Shown: piece after piece, positions 1 to 11,840 of the stretch | Position numbering within the stretch: position 1 is the first letter of the stretch | Layout of the letters: every line of letters starts with the position of its first letter | Assembly: GCF_000463155.2 (NCBI RefSeq) | Contig: NZ_AWFZ01000061.1 | Span: 44,525 to 108,524 of the forward strand | Origin: Siccibacter turicensis LMG 23730 | Lineage (GTDB): Bacteria > Pseudomonadota > Gammaproteobacteria > Enterobacterales > Enterobacteriaceae | DNA length: 64,000 nt | Reading direction: 5' to 3' | Notes under the pieces: generated by a model | The model's input: the letters and a program-made list of their open reading frames with translations, nothing else | What the model was told of the DNA's origin: nothing | Databases searched by the model: none | Made by a program: the position numbers and the translations under genes

Positions 1-777
1 ATGGTGAAAGCGCTGCAAAACAACGCCATTGAAGAATTCAAACGCTACTACCGTTCGGTCGACGCGCTGCTGATCGATGACATCCAGTTTTTTGCCAATA
101 AAGAACGATCCCAGGAAGAGTTTTTCCACACCTTTAATGCGCTGCTGGAAGGCAATCAGCAGATCATTCTCACGTCGGATCGTTATCCGAAAGAGATCAA
201 CGGCGTAGAGGATCGTCTGAAGTCCCGCTTCGGCTGGGGCTTAACGGTGGCGATCGAGCCGCCGGAACTGGAAACCCGCGTGGCGATCCTGATGAAAAAA
301 GCCGACGAGAACGATATTCGTCTGCCGGGTGAAGTGGCCTTCTTTATTGCCAAGCGTCTGCGCTCCAACGTGCGAGAGCTGGAAGGGGCGCTGAACCGCG
401 TTATCGCCAACGCCAACTTTACCGGACGGGCGATTACCATTGATTTCGTACGTGAAGCGCTGCGCGATCTGCTTGCGCTTCAGGAGAAGCTGGTCACCAT
501 CGACAACATCCAAAAAACGGTGGCCGAGTACTACAAAATTAAAGTGGCGGATTTGCTGTCGAAACGACGCTCGCGGTCCGTTGCCCGTCCTCGCCAGATG
601 GCGATGGCGCTGGCAAAAGAGTTGACCAACCATAGCCTGCCGGAAATCGGTGATGCTTTTGGGGGGCGCGACCATACCACTGTGCTCCACGCCTGCCGTA
701 AAATTGAGCAGTTGCGTGAAGAGAGCCACGACATCAAAGAAGATTTTTCCAATTTAATCAGAACATTATCTTCGTGA
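1..777 (+). CDS. dnaA: Chromosomal replication initiator DnaA (5'-truncated by window edge)
   Basis: DnaA binds oriC boxes and melts the origin in its ATP form. The visible 258 residues are the C-terminal part of a protein usually about 467 aa long, so the gene begins before the window and the ATG at base 1 is an internal methionine. Visible are the Walker B strand (LLIDDIQF), the AAA+ lid with the RELEGALNR helix, and domain IV with the DnaA signature [15 protein letters not shown], which contacts DnaA boxes. It ends 4 nt before dnaN in the usual dnaA-dnaN-recF-gyrB order. Identification is essentially certain. Confidence 0.98.
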
Positions 778-781
778 CGCT

Positions 782-1882
782 ATGAAATTTACCGTAGAAC
801 GTGAACATCTTTTAAAGCCGCTCCAACAGGTCAGCGGCCCGCTGGGCGGTCGTCCGACGCTGCCTATCCTCGGTAACCTGCTGCTGAAGGTCGATGACGG
901 CACGCTGTCGCTGACCGGTACCGATCTGGAAATGGAAATGATTGCCCGTGTGGCGCTGGTGTCGCCGCACGAGCCTGGCGCCACCACCGTTCCGGCGCGC
1001 AAGCTGTTTGATATCTGTCGCGGCCTGCCGGAAGGGGCGGAAATCGCGGTGCAGCTTGAGGGCGACCGTATGCTGGTGCGTTCCGGGCGCAGCCGTTTCT
1101 CGCTTTCTACGCTGCCGGCGGCGGATTTCCCGAATCTGGACGACTGGCAGAGCAACGTTGAATTCACGCTGCCTCAGGCCACCATGAAGCGCCTGATTGA
1201 AGCCACGCAGTTCTCAATGGCGCATCAGGACGTACGCTATTACCTCAACGGCATGCTGTTTGAAACCGAAGGGGAAGAGCTGCGTACCGTGGCAACGGAC
1301 GGTCACCGCCTGGCGGTCTGTTCCATGCCGATTGGCGTCACGCTGCCCAACCATTCGGTGATCGTGCCGCGTAAAGGCGTTATTGAACTGATGCGTATGC
1401 TCGACGGCGGCGACAACCCGCTGCGCGTGCAGATCGGCAGCAATAACATCCGCGCCCACGTCGGCGACTATATCTTCACCTCGAAGCTGGTTGACGGCCG
1501 TTTCCCGGATTATCGCCGCGTATTGCCGAAGAATCCCGATAAGCATCTGGATGCCGGCTGCGATATTCTCAAGCAGGCCTTTGCCCGTGCGGCCATTCTC
1601 TCTAACGAGAAGTTCCGCGGCGTGCGGCTCTACGTGAGCCAGAACCAGCTGAAAATCACGGCGAACAACCCGGAGCAGGAAGAAGCGGAAGAGATCCTCG
1701 ACGTCTCCTATGAAGGAACGGAGATGGAGATCGGCTTTAACGTCAGCTATGTGCTGGACGTGCTTAATGCGCTGAAGTGCGAGAACGTGCGTATTCTGCT
1801 GACTGACTCGGTGTCGAGCGTACAGATTGAAGATGCGGCGAGTACATCCGCAGCCTATGTCGTCATGCCCATGAGGCTGTAG
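782..1882 (+). CDS. dnaN: DNA polymerase III beta sliding clamp DnaN
   Basis: Ring-shaped processivity clamp that tethers Pol III and recruits other polymerases, MutS and Hda. The 366-aa length equals the family norm. The start MKFTVEREHLLKPLQ and the C-terminal VVMPMRL, which forms part of the hydrophobic partner-binding pocket, are both intact, as is the TDGHRLA segment. It is spaced 4 nt from dnaA and is probably co-transcribed with it. In E. coli the dnaN stop overlaps the recF start, but here 140 bp of repeat-like DNA separate the two genes. Confidence 0.99.
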   Translation: MKFTVEREHLLKPLQQVSGPLGGRPTLPILGNLLLKVDDGTLSLTGTDLEMEMIARVALVSPHEPGATTVPARKLFDICRGLPEGAEIAVQLEGDRMLVRSGRSRFSLSTLPAADFPNLDDWQSNVEFTLPQATMKRLIEATQFSMAHQDVRYYLNGMLFETEGEELRTVATDGHRLAVCSMPIGVTLPNHSVIVPRKGVIELMRMLDGGDNPLRVQIGSNNIRAHVGDYIFTSKLVDGRFPDYRRVLPKNPDKHLDAGCDILKQAFARAAILSNEKFRGVRLYVSQNQLKITANNPEQEEAEEILDVSYEGTEMEIGFNVSYVLDVLNALKCENVRILLTDSVSSVQIEDAASTSAAYVVMPMRL

Positions 1883-2022
1883 TCTTTAAAGGGGCTGGTT
1901 TACTTGCCATTTCGCCTCCCGGCAGTGCTCGCAATCCTCACGTACTTCAGTACGCTCCGGTTGCTGCGCGCTGGCGGTAGACGAACTGGCTGCGACACCC
2001 ACGCCCCTGGAATGCTTATTGA
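1883..2022. repeat. Intergenic repeat-like insertion between dnaN and recF
   Basis: These 140 bp separate two genes that normally overlap. The segment holds no credible gene. Around 1935-1965 it contains an imperfect palindrome (cgtacttcagtacg) followed by ctccgg. A related block, ttacttcagtaa followed by gctcccgggg, occurs at about 10160-10185 after dgoD. I therefore read both as members of one dispersed enterobacterial intergenic repeat family, which I do not name with confidence. It may affect transcriptional coupling of recF to dnaN. Confidence 0.55.
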
Positions 2023-3096
2023 ATGTCACTGACGCGTTTACTCATCAAAGATTTCCGCAATATCGAAAACGCGGATCTCGCGCTTTCTCCCGGATTTAAC
2101 TTTCTCGTTGGGGCTAACGGCAGCGGCAAGACCAGCGTGCTGGAAGCCATCTACACGCTGGGCCATGGGCGCGCGTTTCGCAGCCTGCAGATTGGCCGGG
2201 TCATTCGCCATGAACAGGATGCGTTTATTCTGCACGGTCGTTTGCAGATTGATGAACGCGAAACCGCCATTGGTCTCACCAAAGATAAGCAGGGCGACAG
2301 CAAGGTGCGTATTGACGGCACCGACGGGCACAAGGTGGCCGAGCTGGCGCTGCTGATGCCGATGCAGCTGATTACGCCGGAAGGGTTTACTTTGCTCAAC
2401 GGCGGCCCCAAATACAGAAGGGCGTTCCTCGACTGGGGATGCTTTCACAACGAGCCGGGTTTTTTCATGGCCTGGAGCAACTTAAAGCGCCTGTTGAAGC
2501 AGCGAAATGCCGCGCTTCGTCAGGTGACGCGCTACGCGCAGCTGCGTCCCTGGGATCAGGAGCTGGTGCCGCTGGCGGAGCAGATCAGCCGCTGGCGCGC
2601 CGACTACAGCGCGGCGATTGCCGCCGACATGGCGGACACCTGCGCGCAGTTCTTGCCGGAATTCTCCCTCTCATTCAGTTTCCAGCGCGGCTGGGAAAAA
2701 GAGGCAGATTACGGAGAAGTACTGGAAAAAAACTTCGAACGTGACCGGATGTTAACCTATACGGCGCATGGCCCTCATAAAGCGGATTTCCGCATACGGG
2801 CCGACGGCGCGCCGGTGGAAGACACCCTGTCGCGCGGGCAGTTAAAACTCCTGATGTGCGCGCTTCGTCTCGCACAGGGAGAGTTCCTTACTCGCGAAAG
2901 CGGAAGGCGCTGCCTTTATTTGATAGATGATTTTGCCTCGGAGCTGGACGACGCCCGACGAGGCCTGCTTGCGAGTCGGTTAAAAGCCACGCAATCCCAG
3001 GTCTTTGTCAGCGCGATCAGCGCCGAACATGTGATGGACATGTCGGACAAAAATTCGAAGATGTTCACCGTGGAAAAGGGTAAAATAACGGATTAA
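2023..3096 (+). CDS. recF: DNA replication/repair protein RecF
   Basis: SMC-like ATPase that, with RecO and RecR, loads RecA at single-strand gaps. It has 357 aa, the usual length. The Walker A motif GANGSGKT lies near residues 30-37, the ABC signature [10 protein letters not shown] near 267, and Walker [14 protein letters not shown] near 300. The ATG at 2023 gives the standard N-terminus [15 protein letters not shown]. It is followed 27 nt later by gyrB. Its only oddity is the upstream insertion that uncouples it from dnaN. Confidence 0.98.
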   Translation: MSLTRLLIKDFRNIENADLALSPGFNFLVGANGSGKTSVLEAIYTLGHGRAFRSLQIGRVIRHEQDAFILHGRLQIDERETAIGLTKDKQGDSKVRIDGTDGHKVAELALLMPMQLITPEGFTLLNGGPKYRRAFLDWGCFHNEPGFFMAWSNLKRLLKQRNAALRQVTRYAQLRPWDQELVPLAEQISRWRADYSAAIAADMADTCAQFLPEFSLSFSFQRGWEKEADYGEVLEKNFERDRMLTYTAHGPHKADFRIRADGAPVEDTLSRGQLKLLMCALRLAQGEFLTRESGRRCLYLIDDFASELDDARRGLLASRLKATQSQVFVSAISAEHVMDMSDKNSKMFTVEKGKITD

Positions 3097-5538
<2,442 letters not shown>

Positions 5539-5548
5539 TAACCGCTGT

Positions 5549-5615
5549 GGCGGGTGCGCCATGCTTCCCTCTGCGATGATGTCTTGTCGTCAGGGGGATG
5601 CGTCGCGCACCCGCC
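5549..5615. repeat. Long-armed inverted repeat downstream of gyrB
   Basis: Two perfect 11-bp arms, ggcgggtgcgc at 5549-5559 and gcgcacccgcc at 5605-5615, flank a 45-nt spacer immediately after gyrB. The GC-rich arms without a T-run suggest an RNA-stabilising or REP-like element rather than a classical intrinsic terminator. No gene is evident in 5539-5753. Confidence 0.6.
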
Positions 5616-5753
5616 GTCATCCTCTTCATCCTCACACTGTAATAACCGGCACATCTCGCGTCTGTTTCATCCCCCTTTCTCTCCTGTCCCGCTACTGTTT
5701 TTTAAACAAATTCGCGTTAGCATGCGGAAGGACTCATTTACGCAGGGGAACAC

Positions 5754-6566
5754 ATGGCTATCAAACTTATCGCAATCGACATGGACGGCACCTTACTGCT
5801 GCCCGATCACACCATTTCTCCCGCCGTTAAACAGGCTATCGCCAGCGCGCGCGAACGCGGCATCAACGTGGTACTGACTACCGGGCGCCCTTACGCCGGG
5901 GTACACGCGTACCTCAAAGAGCTGCATATGGATAAGCCGGGCGACTACTGCATTACCTACAACGGCGCCCTGGTTCAGAAAGCGGGCGACGGCAGCACCG
6001 TGGCGCAAACGCCGCTGAACTACGATGACTATCTGTTCCTGGAGAAGCTCTCCCGCGAGGTGGGTTCACATTTCCACGCGCTCGATCGCAATACGCTCTA
6101 CACCGCGAACCGCGACATCAGCGCCTACACCGTGCATGAATCTTTTGTTGCGACCATTCCGCTGGTGTTCTGTGAGCCGGAAAACATGGACCCGAATACC
6201 GCGTTCCTCAAAGTGATGATGATTGATGAGCCCGAGATCCTCGACAAAGCGATCGCCCGCATTCCGGATGCGGTACGCGAGAAGTACACCGTGCTGAAAA
6301 GCGCCCCGTACTTCCTTGAGATCCTGAACAAGCGCGTCACCAAAGGCACCGGCGTGCAGTCCCTGGCGGAGGCGCTGAACATCACGGCCGATGAGGTGAT
6401 GGCGATTGGCGATCAGGAGAATGACATCGCCATGCTGGAGTACGCCGGCGTTGGCGTGGCGATGGATAACGCCATTCCTTCGGTTAAAGAGGTGGCGGAT
6501 TTCGTCACCAAATCCAACCTGGAAGACGGCGTGGCCTACGCCATAGAGAAGTTCGCCCTGCAGTAA
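5754..6566 (+). CDS. yidA: HAD-family sugar phosphatase YidA
   Basis: Cof-type haloacid dehalogenase phosphatase of broad sugar-phosphate specificity. It has 270 aa, matching E. coli YidA. The nucleophile motif DMDGTLL is at residues 8-14 (first Asp catalytic), motif II is TTGRP near 43, and motif IV GDQENDIAML near 218. The ATG at 5754 follows a clear AGGGGA-type ribosome site. It sits between gyrB and the dgo operon as in E. coli and ends at an intrinsic terminator. Confidence 0.97.
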   Translation: MAIKLIAIDMDGTLLLPDHTISPAVKQAIASARERGINVVLTTGRPYAGVHAYLKELHMDKPGDYCITYNGALVQKAGDGSTVAQTPLNYDDYLFLEKLSREVGSHFHALDRNTLYTANRDISAYTVHESFVATIPLVFCEPENMDPNTAFLKVMMIDEPEILDKAIARIPDAVREKYTVLKSAPYFLEILNKRVTKGTGVQSLAEALNITADEVMAIGDQENDIAMLEYAGVGVAMDNAIPSVKEVADFVTKSNLEDGVAYAIEKFALQ

Positions 6567-6586
6567 CAACCCCGCAGCCCGAGCCG

Positions 6587-6614
6587 CCCCGATACCGCAT
6601 CGGGGCTTTTTTTT
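6587..6614 (+). terminator. Intrinsic terminator after yidA
   Basis: Stem ccccgat/atcgggg with a 5-nt loop, followed by C and a run of eight to nine T. It sits 21 nt after the yidA stop. Confidence 0.9.
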
Positions 6615-6651
6615 GCCCCGAATATATTCTTGTGTCGTTTTTGTGATCAGG

Positions 6652-6684
6652 ATTGTAGTACAACGTAATATTATTGTACTACAT
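6652..6684 (+). promoter_or_regulatory. Probable DgoR operator upstream of the dgo operon
   Basis: Two inverted half-operators, attgtagtacaa (6652-6663) and ttgtactacat (6674-6684), form a near-perfect palindrome in the 225-bp gap before dgoR. Each half is itself close to palindromic. GntR/FadR-type regulators such as DgoR bind TTGTA-type palindromes, and D-galactonate releases the E. coli protein. The link to DgoR is inferred from position and sequence style. Confidence 0.75.
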
Positions 6685-6791
6685 TGTGACCATGAAGACG
6701 GCAGTGTGATGCGAGTTTGTACTGCAAAGATGAGGCGAAAAGCGGCAGTCAGGGTAAAGTAACCTGGGCACAACCTTTAAAAGGACACGTC

Positions 6792-7481
6792 ATGACCCTC
6801 ACGAAAACCGACCGCATCATTATTGAACTTGGCCGTCAGATCGTCGGCGGAAAGTATGTTCCCGGCGCGGCGCTCCCGGCAGAAGCCGAGCTGTGCGATG
6901 AGTTTGAAACCTCGCGCAACATCATTCGCGAGGTTTTTCGCTCGCTGATGGCGAAACGCCTGATTGAGATGAAGCGCTACCGCGGCGCGTTTGTTGCCCC
7001 GCGCAGCCAGTGGAACTATCTCGACACCGACGTGCTGCAGTGGGTGCTGGAAAACGACTACGACCCGCGGCTTATCAGCGCGATGAGCGAAGTGCGAAAC
7101 CTGGTGGAGCCGGCCATTGCCCGTTGGGCCGCGGAACGCGCCACCTCCAGCGATCTCGCACAGATTGAACTGGCGCTGAACGACATGATCGCCAACAACC
7201 AGGACCGGGACGCCTTTAACGAAGCGGACATTCGCTATCACGACGCGGTGCTGCAGGCGGTACATAACCCGGTGCTGCAGCAGCTCACCGTGGCGATTGG
7301 CTCGTTGCAGCGGGCGGTATTTGAACGAACCTGGATGGGCGATGAAGCCAACATGCCGAAGACCCTCCAGGAACATAAGGCGCTGTTCGATGCCATCCGG
7401 CATCAGGATGGCGATGCAGCGGAGCAGGCGGCCCTCAACATGATCGCCAGCTCTACCCGAAGGCTTAAGGAAATCACATGA
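6792..7481 (+). CDS. dgoR: D-galactonate operon repressor DgoR (GntR/FadR family)
   Basis: Represses the galactonate genes and is released by D-galactonate. The 229-aa protein starts at the ATG at 6792 (MTLTKTDRII) behind AAAGGA; a longer in-frame extension upstream lacks homology and runs across the promoter. The N-terminal winged helix-turn-helix covers about residues 5-72 (GAALPAEAELCDEFETSRNIIREV). The C-terminal FCD ligand domain (about 95-215) has the metal/ligand residues EVRNLVEP and the YHDAV histidine. Its stop overlaps the dgoK start by 4 nt, so it heads the operon it controls. Confidence 0.96.
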   Translation: MTLTKTDRIIIELGRQIVGGKYVPGAALPAEAELCDEFETSRNIIREVFRSLMAKRLIEMKRYRGAFVAPRSQWNYLDTDVLQWVLENDYDPRLISAMSEVRNLVEPAIARWAAERATSSDLAQIELALNDMIANNQDRDAFNEADIRYHDAVLQAVHNPVLQQLTVAIGSLQRAVFERTWMGDEANMPKTLQEHKALFDAIRHQDGDAAEQAALNMIASSTRRLKEIT

Positions 7482-8356
7482 CATCTCGCTACATCGCAAT
7501 CGACTGGGGATCCACCAACCTTCGCGCCTGGCGTTATCAGGACGATGTGTGCCTCGACAGCAGGCAATCCGAAGCGGGCGTTACGCGCCTGAACGGCAAA
7601 TCCCCCGAGGCGGTGTTAGCGGACGTCACCGACGGCTGGCGCGATGAGGCCACGCCGGTCGTGATGGCGGGTATGGTCGGCAGCAACGCCGGCTGGAAAA
7701 TCGCTCCTTATCTGCCTTGTCCGGCGCGCTTTAGCGCCATCGGCGAACGCCTTACGCCGGTTATCGATAACGTCTGGATCATTCCGGGCCTGAGCGTCAG
7801 CCGCGACGATAACCACAACGTCATGCGCGGCGAAGAGACCCAGCTGCTCGGCGCACGCGACCTGGCCCCGGCTTCGCTCTACGTGATGCCCGGCACCCAC
7901 TGCAAATGGGTCCAGGCCGACAGCCAGCAGATCGTGGATTTTCGCACCGTGATGACCGGCGAACTCCACCATATTCTGCTTAAGCACTCGCTGGTGGGGG
8001 CCGGGCTCCCTGAGCAAATCGACAGCAGCGCGGCGTTTGATGCCGGTCTGTCGCGCGGCCTGAACGCCCCGGCCTTGCTGCCTCAGCTCTTTGAAGTGCG
8101 CGCTTCTCATGTCCTCGGCTCCCTGCCTCGCGAGCAGGTGAGCGACTTCCTTTCTGGCCTGTTGATCGGCAGCGAAGTGGCGACCATGACCGCCGACCTC
8201 GCCGCTCAGCAGGTTATCACCCTGGTGGCTAACGCCTCCCTGACCCGACGCTACCGGCGCGCCTTTGCCGCGGTAGGACGTGACGTACAGGAACTTGATG
8301 GCGACCAGGCTTTTCAGGCAGGCATAAGGAGCATCGCACATGCAGTGGCAAACTAA
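7478..8356 (+). CDS. dgoK: 2-dehydro-3-deoxygalactonokinase DgoK
   Basis: Phosphorylates 2-keto-3-deoxy-D-galactonate to the 6-phosphate (KDPGal), the second step of galactonate catabolism. The 292-aa length is normal. The phosphate-loop strand IDWGSTNLRAW at residues 8-18 and GTHCKWV near 140 are typical of this ASKHA kinase family. It overlaps dgoR by 4 nt and dgoA by 17 nt, which indicates tight translational coupling. Confidence 0.96.
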   Translation: MTSRYIAIDWGSTNLRAWRYQDDVCLDSRQSEAGVTRLNGKSPEAVLADVTDGWRDEATPVVMAGMVGSNAGWKIAPYLPCPARFSAIGERLTPVIDNVWIIPGLSVSRDDNHNVMRGEETQLLGARDLAPASLYVMPGTHCKWVQADSQQIVDFRTVMTGELHHILLKHSLVGAGLPEQIDSSAAFDAGLSRGLNAPALLPQLFEVRASHVLGSLPREQVSDFLSGLLIGSEVATMTADLAAQQVITLVANASLTRRYRRAFAAVGRDVQELDGDQAFQAGIRSIAHAVAN

Positions 8357-8957
8357 CCTCCCGCTCATCGCCATCTTACGTGGCATTACACCCGCCGACG
8401 CGCACGATCACGTCGCAGCGGTGCTGGACGCGGGCTTTGACGCGGTAGAGATCCCGCTTAACTCCCCCCAATGGGAGCAGAGCATCCCCGCGATGGTAAA
8501 CGCGTTTGGCGACCGGGCGCTCATAGGCGCCGGTACCGTCCTGAAACCGGAGCAGGTCGATCGGCTCGCGGAAATGGGCTGCCAGCTGATTGTTACCCCG
8601 AATATTCAGCCGGAGGTGATTCGTCGCGCGGTGGGCTATGGCATGACCGTCTGCCCCGGCTGCGCTACCGCCACCGAAGCCTTTACCGCACTTGATGCGG
8701 GCGCGCAGGCGCTGAAAATCTTCCCCTCCTCGGCATTCGGCCCGGACTACATCAAAGCGCTGAAAGCGGTGCTGCCAGCGGATGTCCCGGTGTTTGCCGT
8801 CGGCGGCGTAACGCCGGAAAACCTTGCGCAGTGGATGAAAGCCGGCTGCGTGGGTGCCGGGCTGGGCAGCGATCTCTATCGTGCAGGACAGTCCGTTGAG
8901 CGTACGGCGCAGCAGGCCGCAGCATTTGTTAAGGCGTATCAAGAGGCAGTGCAATGA
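8340..8957 (+). CDS. dgoA: 2-dehydro-3-deoxy-6-phosphogalactonate aldolase DgoA
   Basis: Cleaves KDPGal to pyruvate and glyceraldehyde 3-phosphate. It is a 205-aa TIM barrel of the KDPG/KDPGal aldolase family. The catalytic glutamate lies in VEIPLNSP (about residue 37) and the Schiff-base lysine in ALKIFPSS (about residue 126). The start lies inside dgoK and the stop overlaps the dgoD ATG (ATGA), so the enzyme is made in step with its neighbours. Confidence 0.96.
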   Translation: MQWQTNLPLIAILRGITPADAHDHVAAVLDAGFDAVEIPLNSPQWEQSIPAMVNAFGDRALIGAGTVLKPEQVDRLAEMGCQLIVTPNIQPEVIRRAVGYGMTVCPGCATATEAFTALDAGAQALKIFPSSAFGPDYIKALKAVLPADVPVFAVGGVTPENLAQWMKAGCVGAGLGSDLYRAGQSVERTAQQAAAFVKAYQEAVQ

Positions 8958-10102
8958 AAATTACCAAACTGACGACCTACCGTTTACCCCCGCGCTGGAT
9001 GTTCCTGAAAATCGAAACCGACGAAGGCATTGTCGGCTGGGGCGAACCGGTGATCGAGGGCCGGGCGCGTACCGTGGAGGCCGCCGTCCACGAGCTGGGC
9101 GAGTTTCTGATTGGGCAGGACCCGGCGCGCATTAACGACCTGTGGCAGGTGATGTACCGCGCGGGATTCTACCGCGGCGGCCCGATCCTGATGAGCGCCA
9201 TCGCCGGTATCGACCAGGCGCTGTGGGATATCAAAGGCAAAGTGCTGAATGCGCCGGTGTGGCAGCTGATGGGCGGCCTGGTGCGCGACAAAATCAAAGC
9301 CTACAGCTGGGTGGGCGGCGACCGGCCGGCAGAGGTCATCGCGGGTATTACCAAACTGCGTGAGATTGGCTTTGATACCTTCAAGCTGAACGGCTGCGAA
9401 GAGCTGGGCGTTATCGACGACTCCCGCAAAGTGGATGCGGCGGTGAATACCGTGGCGCAGATCCGCGACGCGTTTGGCTACGACATTGAATTTGGTCTCG
9501 ATTTCCACGGACGCGTCAGCGCCCCGATGGCGAAGATATTAATTAAAGAGCTGGAGCCGTATCGCCCGCTGTTTATTGAAGAGCCGGTACTGGCGGAGCA
9601 GGCGGAATATTATCCGCGTCTCGCGGCGCAAACCCATATTCCTATCGCCGCCGGAGAGCGCATGTTCTCGCGCTTCGAATTCAAGCGCGTGCTGGAAGCG
9701 GGCGGTATTGCCATTCTGCAACCGGACCTTTCCCACGCGGGCGGAATTACCGAGTGCTACAAAATCGCCGGTATGGCGGAGGCCTATGACGTGGCGCTGG
9801 CCCCGCACTGCCCGCTCGGGCCGATTGCCCTCGCCGCCTGCCTGCACGTGGACTTCGTCTCGCGCAACGCGGTATTCCAGGAGCAAAGCATGGGCATTCA
9901 CTACAACCAGGGCGCGGAACTGCTGGACTTTGTGAAGAACAAAGAGGACTTCAGCATGGAAGGCGGCTTCTTTAAACCACTGATGAAACCGGGCCTCGGC
10001 GTGGAAGTTGACGAAGAGCAGGTGATTGCCCGCAGCAAAGAGACCAGCGACTGGCGCAATCCGTTGTGGCGGCATGCTGACGGTTCCGTCGCCGAGTGGT
10101 AA
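8954..10102 (+). CDS. dgoD: D-galactonate dehydratase DgoD
   Basis: Mg-dependent enolase-superfamily enzyme that converts D-galactonate to 2-keto-3-deoxygalactonate, the first catabolic step. It has 382 aa. The metal ligands appear as DFHGR (Asp and catalytic His near 183-185), IEEP and AAGERMFSR. The second general acid/base His is in APHCPLGP near 285. The N-terminal capping domain starts [19 protein letters not shown]. It is the last gene before a 309-bp gap and dgoT. Confidence 0.97.
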   Translation: MKITKLTTYRLPPRWMFLKIETDEGIVGWGEPVIEGRARTVEAAVHELGEFLIGQDPARINDLWQVMYRAGFYRGGPILMSAIAGIDQALWDIKGKVLNAPVWQLMGGLVRDKIKAYSWVGGDRPAEVIAGITKLREIGFDTFKLNGCEELGVIDDSRKVDAAVNTVAQIRDAFGYDIEFGLDFHGRVSAPMAKILIKELEPYRPLFIEEPVLAEQAEYYPRLAAQTHIPIAAGERMFSRFEFKRVLEAGGIAILQPDLSHAGGITECYKIAGMAEAYDVALAPHCPLGPIALAACLHVDFVSRNAVFQEQSMGIHYNQGAELLDFVKNKEDFSMEGGFFKPLMKPGLGVEVDEEQVIARSKETSDWRNPLWRHADGSVAEW

Positions 10103-10411
10103 GACGTTGCGCGTCATACTTCACGCTGTGGGTGCGTTGGCTGCGTTGCCTTACCCCGGTCACTTACTTCAGTAAGCTCCCGGGGATTCGTTAACTTGCC
10201 GCCTTCCCACAACGCGAATTATGTAGCGCAGTAGGTGATAAGCGTCGTCGCGGTAACGCGCTACGTCATTCGCACCATTACGATTTAACACATCGCAGGC
10301 CCGGTAAATAAAACGCCACCGGGCAGTAAACCTACTTATAAAAAGCACCCTCTGTATTTCACAGGGCATGGTGAGGGGTCTCGTCATGCCACATTCTGGA
10401 GACAGAACGTT
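10103..10411. repeat. dgoD-dgoT intergenic region with a palindromic intergenic repeat
   Basis: This 309-bp stretch has no gene. About 10125-10215 carries a block with ccccggtcactt, the palindrome ttacttcagtaa, gctcccggggatt and a final cgcgaatta, a pattern common in enterobacterial intergenic repeats and related to the block between dnaN and recF. The remaining part leads to dgoT. I see no convincing promoter, so dgoT could be read through from dgoD. Confidence 0.55.
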
Positions 10412-11704
10412 ATGGATATTTCTGTAACCCCTGCAAAAACAGGACGTCGTCGCTATCTCACGCTGATGATGATCTTTATTACTGTGGTGATTTGCTACGT
10501 TGACCGCGCTAACCTGGCGGTGGCCTCGGCGCATATTCAGGAAGAGTTTGGCATTACCAAGGCCGAGATGGGCTACGTCTTTTCGGCCTTTGCCTGGCTC
10601 TACACGCTGTGTCAGATCCCGGGCGGCTGGTTCCTGGACCGCGTCGGCTCACGCCTCACCTATTTCATCGCCATTTTCGGCTGGTCGGTTGCCACCCTGT
10701 TGCAGGGCTTCGCCACCGGGCTGATGTCGCTCATTGGCCTGCGTGCCATCACCGGCGTTTTCGAAGCCCCGGCGTTTCCCACCAATAACCGCATGGTGAC
10801 CAGCTGGTTCCCGGAGCAGGAGCGCGCCTCGGCGGTGGGGTTCTACACCTCCGGGCAGTTCGTTGGTCTGGCGTTTCTTACCCCGCTGCTTATCTGGATC
10901 CAGGAGCTGCTGAGCTGGCACTGGGTGTTCATCATTACCGGCGGCATCGGGATTGTCTGGTCGCTTGTCTGGATTAAGGTGTATCAGCCACCGCGTCTGA
11001 CCAAAGGCATCAGCCAGGCCGAGCTGGATTACATCCGCGACGGCGGCGGGCTGGTGGACGGCGACGCGCCGGCCAAAAAAGAGGCGCGTCAGCCGCTGAC
11101 CCGCGCCGACTGGAAGCTGGTGTTTCACCGTAAGCTGATTGGCGTCTACCTGGGCCAGTTCGCCGTGACCTCAACCCTGTGGTTCTTCCTGACCTGGTTC
11201 CCGAACTATCTCACACAGGAAAAAGGCATCACCGCCCTGAAGGCCGGATTCATGACTACCGTACCGTTCCTGGCGGCGTTCGTGGGCGTCCTGCTCTCCG
11301 GCTGGGTGGCCGATCGCCTGGTGCGCAAAGGCTACTCCCTGGGCATCGCCCGTAAAACCCCGATCATCTGCGGGCTGCTGATCTCCACCTGCATCATGGG
11401 CGCCAACTACACCAACGACCCGGTATGGATCATGACCCTGATGGCCATCGCCTTCTTCGGTAACGGGTTTGCCTCAATCACCTGGTCGCTGGTCTCCTCC
11501 CTGGCACCGATGCGCCTGATTGGCCTGACCGGCGGGGTGTTCAACTTTGTTGGCGGGCTGGGCGGCATCACGGTACCGCTGGGGATCGGCTATCTGGCAC
11601 AGGATTACGGCTTTGGTCCGGCGCTGGTCTATATCTCCGCCGTGGCGCTGATAGGTGCGCTCTCTTACATCCTGCTGGTGGGGGACGTAAAACGCGTGGG
11701 CTGA
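10412..11704 (+). CDS. dgoT: D-galactonate:H+ symporter DgoT (MFS)
   Basis: Inner-membrane proton symporter that imports D-galactonate. It has 430 aa and twelve predicted helices in the anion:cation symporter branch of the [15 protein letters not shown] in helix 1 carries the Asp/Arg pair important for proton and substrate coupling, and the helix 2-3 loop reads [10 protein letters not shown]. It follows dgoRKAD in the E. coli order, here after a gap with a repeat. Confidence 0.95.
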   Translation: MDISVTPAKTGRRRYLTLMMIFITVVICYVDRANLAVASAHIQEEFGITKAEMGYVFSAFAWLYTLCQIPGGWFLDRVGSRLTYFIAIFGWSVATLLQGFATGLMSLIGLRAITGVFEAPAFPTNNRMVTSWFPEQERASAVGFYTSGQFVGLAFLTPLLIWIQELLSWHWVFIITGGIGIVWSLVWIKVYQPPRLTKGISQAELDYIRDGGGLVDGDAPAKKEARQPLTRADWKLVFHRKLIGVYLGQFAVTSTLWFFLTWFPNYLTQEKGITALKAGFMTTVPFLAAFVGVLLSGWVADRLVRKGYSLGIARKTPIICGLLISTCIMGANYTNDPVWIMTLMAIAFFGNGFASITWSLVSSLAPMRLIGLTGGVFNFVGGLGGITVPLGIGYLAQDYGFGPALVYISAVALIGALSYILLVGDVKRVG

Positions 11705-11753
11705 GGTTTTAACAACACAACAGGAAAGCACGCCAGCCAGGGAATGCAACAGC

Positions 11754-11778
11754 AATGCCGCTGAAGGTCAGCGGCATT
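11754..11778 (+). repeat. Perfect hairpin downstream of dgoT
   Basis: The arms aatgccgctga and tcagcggcatt (11 bp, 3-nt loop) lie 50 nt after dgoT. No T-run follows, so it may stabilise the dgoT transcript 3' end or act as a weak, Rho-assisted end point. Confidence 0.6.
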
Positions 11779-11840
11779 CACCATCCACTGATAACAATCA
11801 TTAATCAGCCGGCGACAACGGCATAGTGAGAGGGTTCTGC

